From Anisakis pegreffii (lineage: Eukaryota; Nematoda; Chromadorea; Rhabditida; Anisakidae), in assembly GCA_035041965.1 (NCBI GenBank), contig JAPYMA010000544.1:124001-188000 (forward strand): 64,000 nt of DNA, given 5' to 3'. Below, one piece after another: positions 62,711 to 64,000 of the stretch. Within the stretch, counting starts at the first letter, position 1. Each line of letters opens with the position of its first letter. Under the pieces are notes generated by a model, which was not told where the DNA came from, ran no database searches, and saw nothing but the letters and a program-made list of their open reading frames with translations. The translations under genes were made by a program, and so were the position numbers.

Positions 62711-63594
62711 TACAATTACGATTACAATACAGCAAAAGAAAAGAGATTAAGATAGCTACCTTACCACTCCATTTTCAGTAACTGTTGGAATTAAGATTTC
62801 GTACTTTACTCTGATAAGGATGACTTTTAAACAATATAAACGTAATTGGAGTTTTTTCATCAATTTTCATTGGTGTTTCATCTGTTGGCTTCGAAATAAG
62901 ATTTCTTCACGCACCTCGTTCCTGAAACTTTTCGTATTCCGAAATCATTTCGCTTAAAAGCGATTTTGCTGTCACTGAAGAGTTCGATGATGAAATAGTT
63001 TTATGATTTGATTTTGATGAACATATACATCATTTAACAACAAATAACAAACAACCAATCCAATTCACAGTACAATCATCAGAAATATGTCAAAAAGAAA
63101 CACAGTATAATTATGAACAATTGTACTCGGTTCCTTATCTTTATAATTATACTACAAACATAGCGTAATTACAAAGATAATAGCAATAAATAATCACAAC
63201 GATACAAACGCCACTGATAGTCATTGAACAATGCATAGATGAACAATAAATAACATCGCTTCTTAATCGATCCAACTGTCAACTATTTATCACATCACAT
63301 TTTACTTTGATCATATTAACAAATATATCATTCGATCCAATTTAAGAGTTAACTTCCATTTGATAGAAATATTTCAAATTATTTACCACTTTGCCCTTTA
63401 ATTTAGACAATGAGCAAGTCAACAAGTAACATTTTGTGAATTATTTCAAATACTTAATTCTGACCCAATTCATTTGAACCAATAAATACTCAGTGATCTC
63501 ATCACATATTTGACAGTGATATTGAGGTTATTTTATGGTAACAAATATTGTTGGTATTATGCAAAAGGGAGGAGAGCATCGAACACAAAAAACA
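62711..63594. other. AT-rich stretch without supported genes
   Basis: No coding exon or repeat recognised. It probably holds the 3' UTR of the reverse-strand gene whose last exon is at 63595-63782. Confidence 0.4.
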
Positions 63595-63782
63595 TCAACA
63601 ACGGTCATCGGACATATCGATATGTAGATCGCTATCACACTCTTTACTGGAGAGCAGTGGCTCGCGTTCGGCACTCCGTCTTACCGAGTAGTCCTTCGAG
63701 AAGGTTGGGCGATCCGAGGGTTGATGTGAACTCGAAAAATGCGTTCGAGCTGTGGTCATATCCAGCGATAAGTCGGAGCGCT
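63595..63782 (-). CDS. Terminal exon of a reverse-strand gene, product unknown (partial)
   Basis: On the reverse strand a good acceptor (TTACTTTCAG) precedes a frame of about 62 codons ending at TGA. It is Ser/Asp/Arg-rich and includes SAEREPLLSSKE, which fits an acidic dileucine sorting signal in a cytosolic tail, and ends in DDRC. The rest of the gene is beyond the right edge, so the product cannot be named. A C-terminal tail of a membrane protein is a guess. Confidence 0.5.
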
Positions 63783-64000
63783 CTGAAAGTAACAATCCAT
63801 TTTAGTCCAGCAGCAGTCTGATGAACGATATTCATCAGCAAACACGAAAACCTTTTTCGTAACATTTTAGCTAATAGATTCAGTTAAAGTCAACCGATGA
63901 AATGTATCCCTACATATCTCAAAAATTCTCCTTGTCCAACGGAATATCCTCTAAATATTGCCAATGTTAGGCAGGAAATTTTGAATCTTGAAAAGAAATC
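63783..64000. other. Intron sequence at the right edge
   Basis: If the exon at 63595-63782 is real, this is its upstream intron. No further exon is seen. Confidence 0.3.

Overview
The window is nuclear DNA from a nematode. It is AT-rich, with multi-exon genes, TTTCAG-type splice acceptors, probable spliced-leader acceptors a few bases before start codons, a Pao/BEL retroelement carrying an env-like ORF, and orthologues of conserved animal genes. Introns of several hundred bases to over 1 kb would suit a parasitic lineage such as ascarids, but the species cannot be fixed from sequence alone. Exon models were built by hand from splice signals, reading-frame phase and family conservation; there is no transcript evidence.

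Layout. 1-7646: 3' part of a Pao/BEL element (gag-pol, env-like ORF, 3' LTR). 7647-14890: no confident gene; repeats, including a 0.7-kb dispersed repeat, a TIR element with CGACCG-rich arms and a hAT-like TIR element. 14894-26941 (+): a 14-exon gene for a predicted secreted protein of about 890 residues, built from seven Cys/LGxWGT modules with Thr-rich linkers. I do not recognise its family. An antisense RTE retrotransposon (15157-18246) lies in its first intron and a 315-bp RTE fragment in a later intron. 28492-30975 (-): a DHHC palmitoyltransferase. 31909-38968: a second copy of the 0.7-kb repeat, then a long intergenic region with a dense cluster of GATA sites. 38969-45419 (+): a nine-exon GATA transcription factor with one canonical and one degenerate finger. 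47758-50210 (+): dcs-1 (DcpS). 51575-52335 (+): RNA polymerase III subunit RPC11/POLR3K. 52700-54364 (+): a CLCC1-like membrane protein. 56510-59360 (+): ER Hsp70 (BiP) ending in RDEL, with unfolded-protein-response-like promoter motifs. 59361-64000: mostly gene-free, with the terminal exon of a reverse-strand gene at 63595-63782.

The conserved genes are housekeeping (mRNA cap scavenging, Pol III transcription, ER chaperone and ER membrane) plus a regulator. dcs-1, POLR3K, CLCC1-like and BiP all run head to tail. The most novel item is the modular secreted gene: all 13 introns are phase 1, each module is an exon pair, and dead exon copies in its introns record duplication and unequal exchange.
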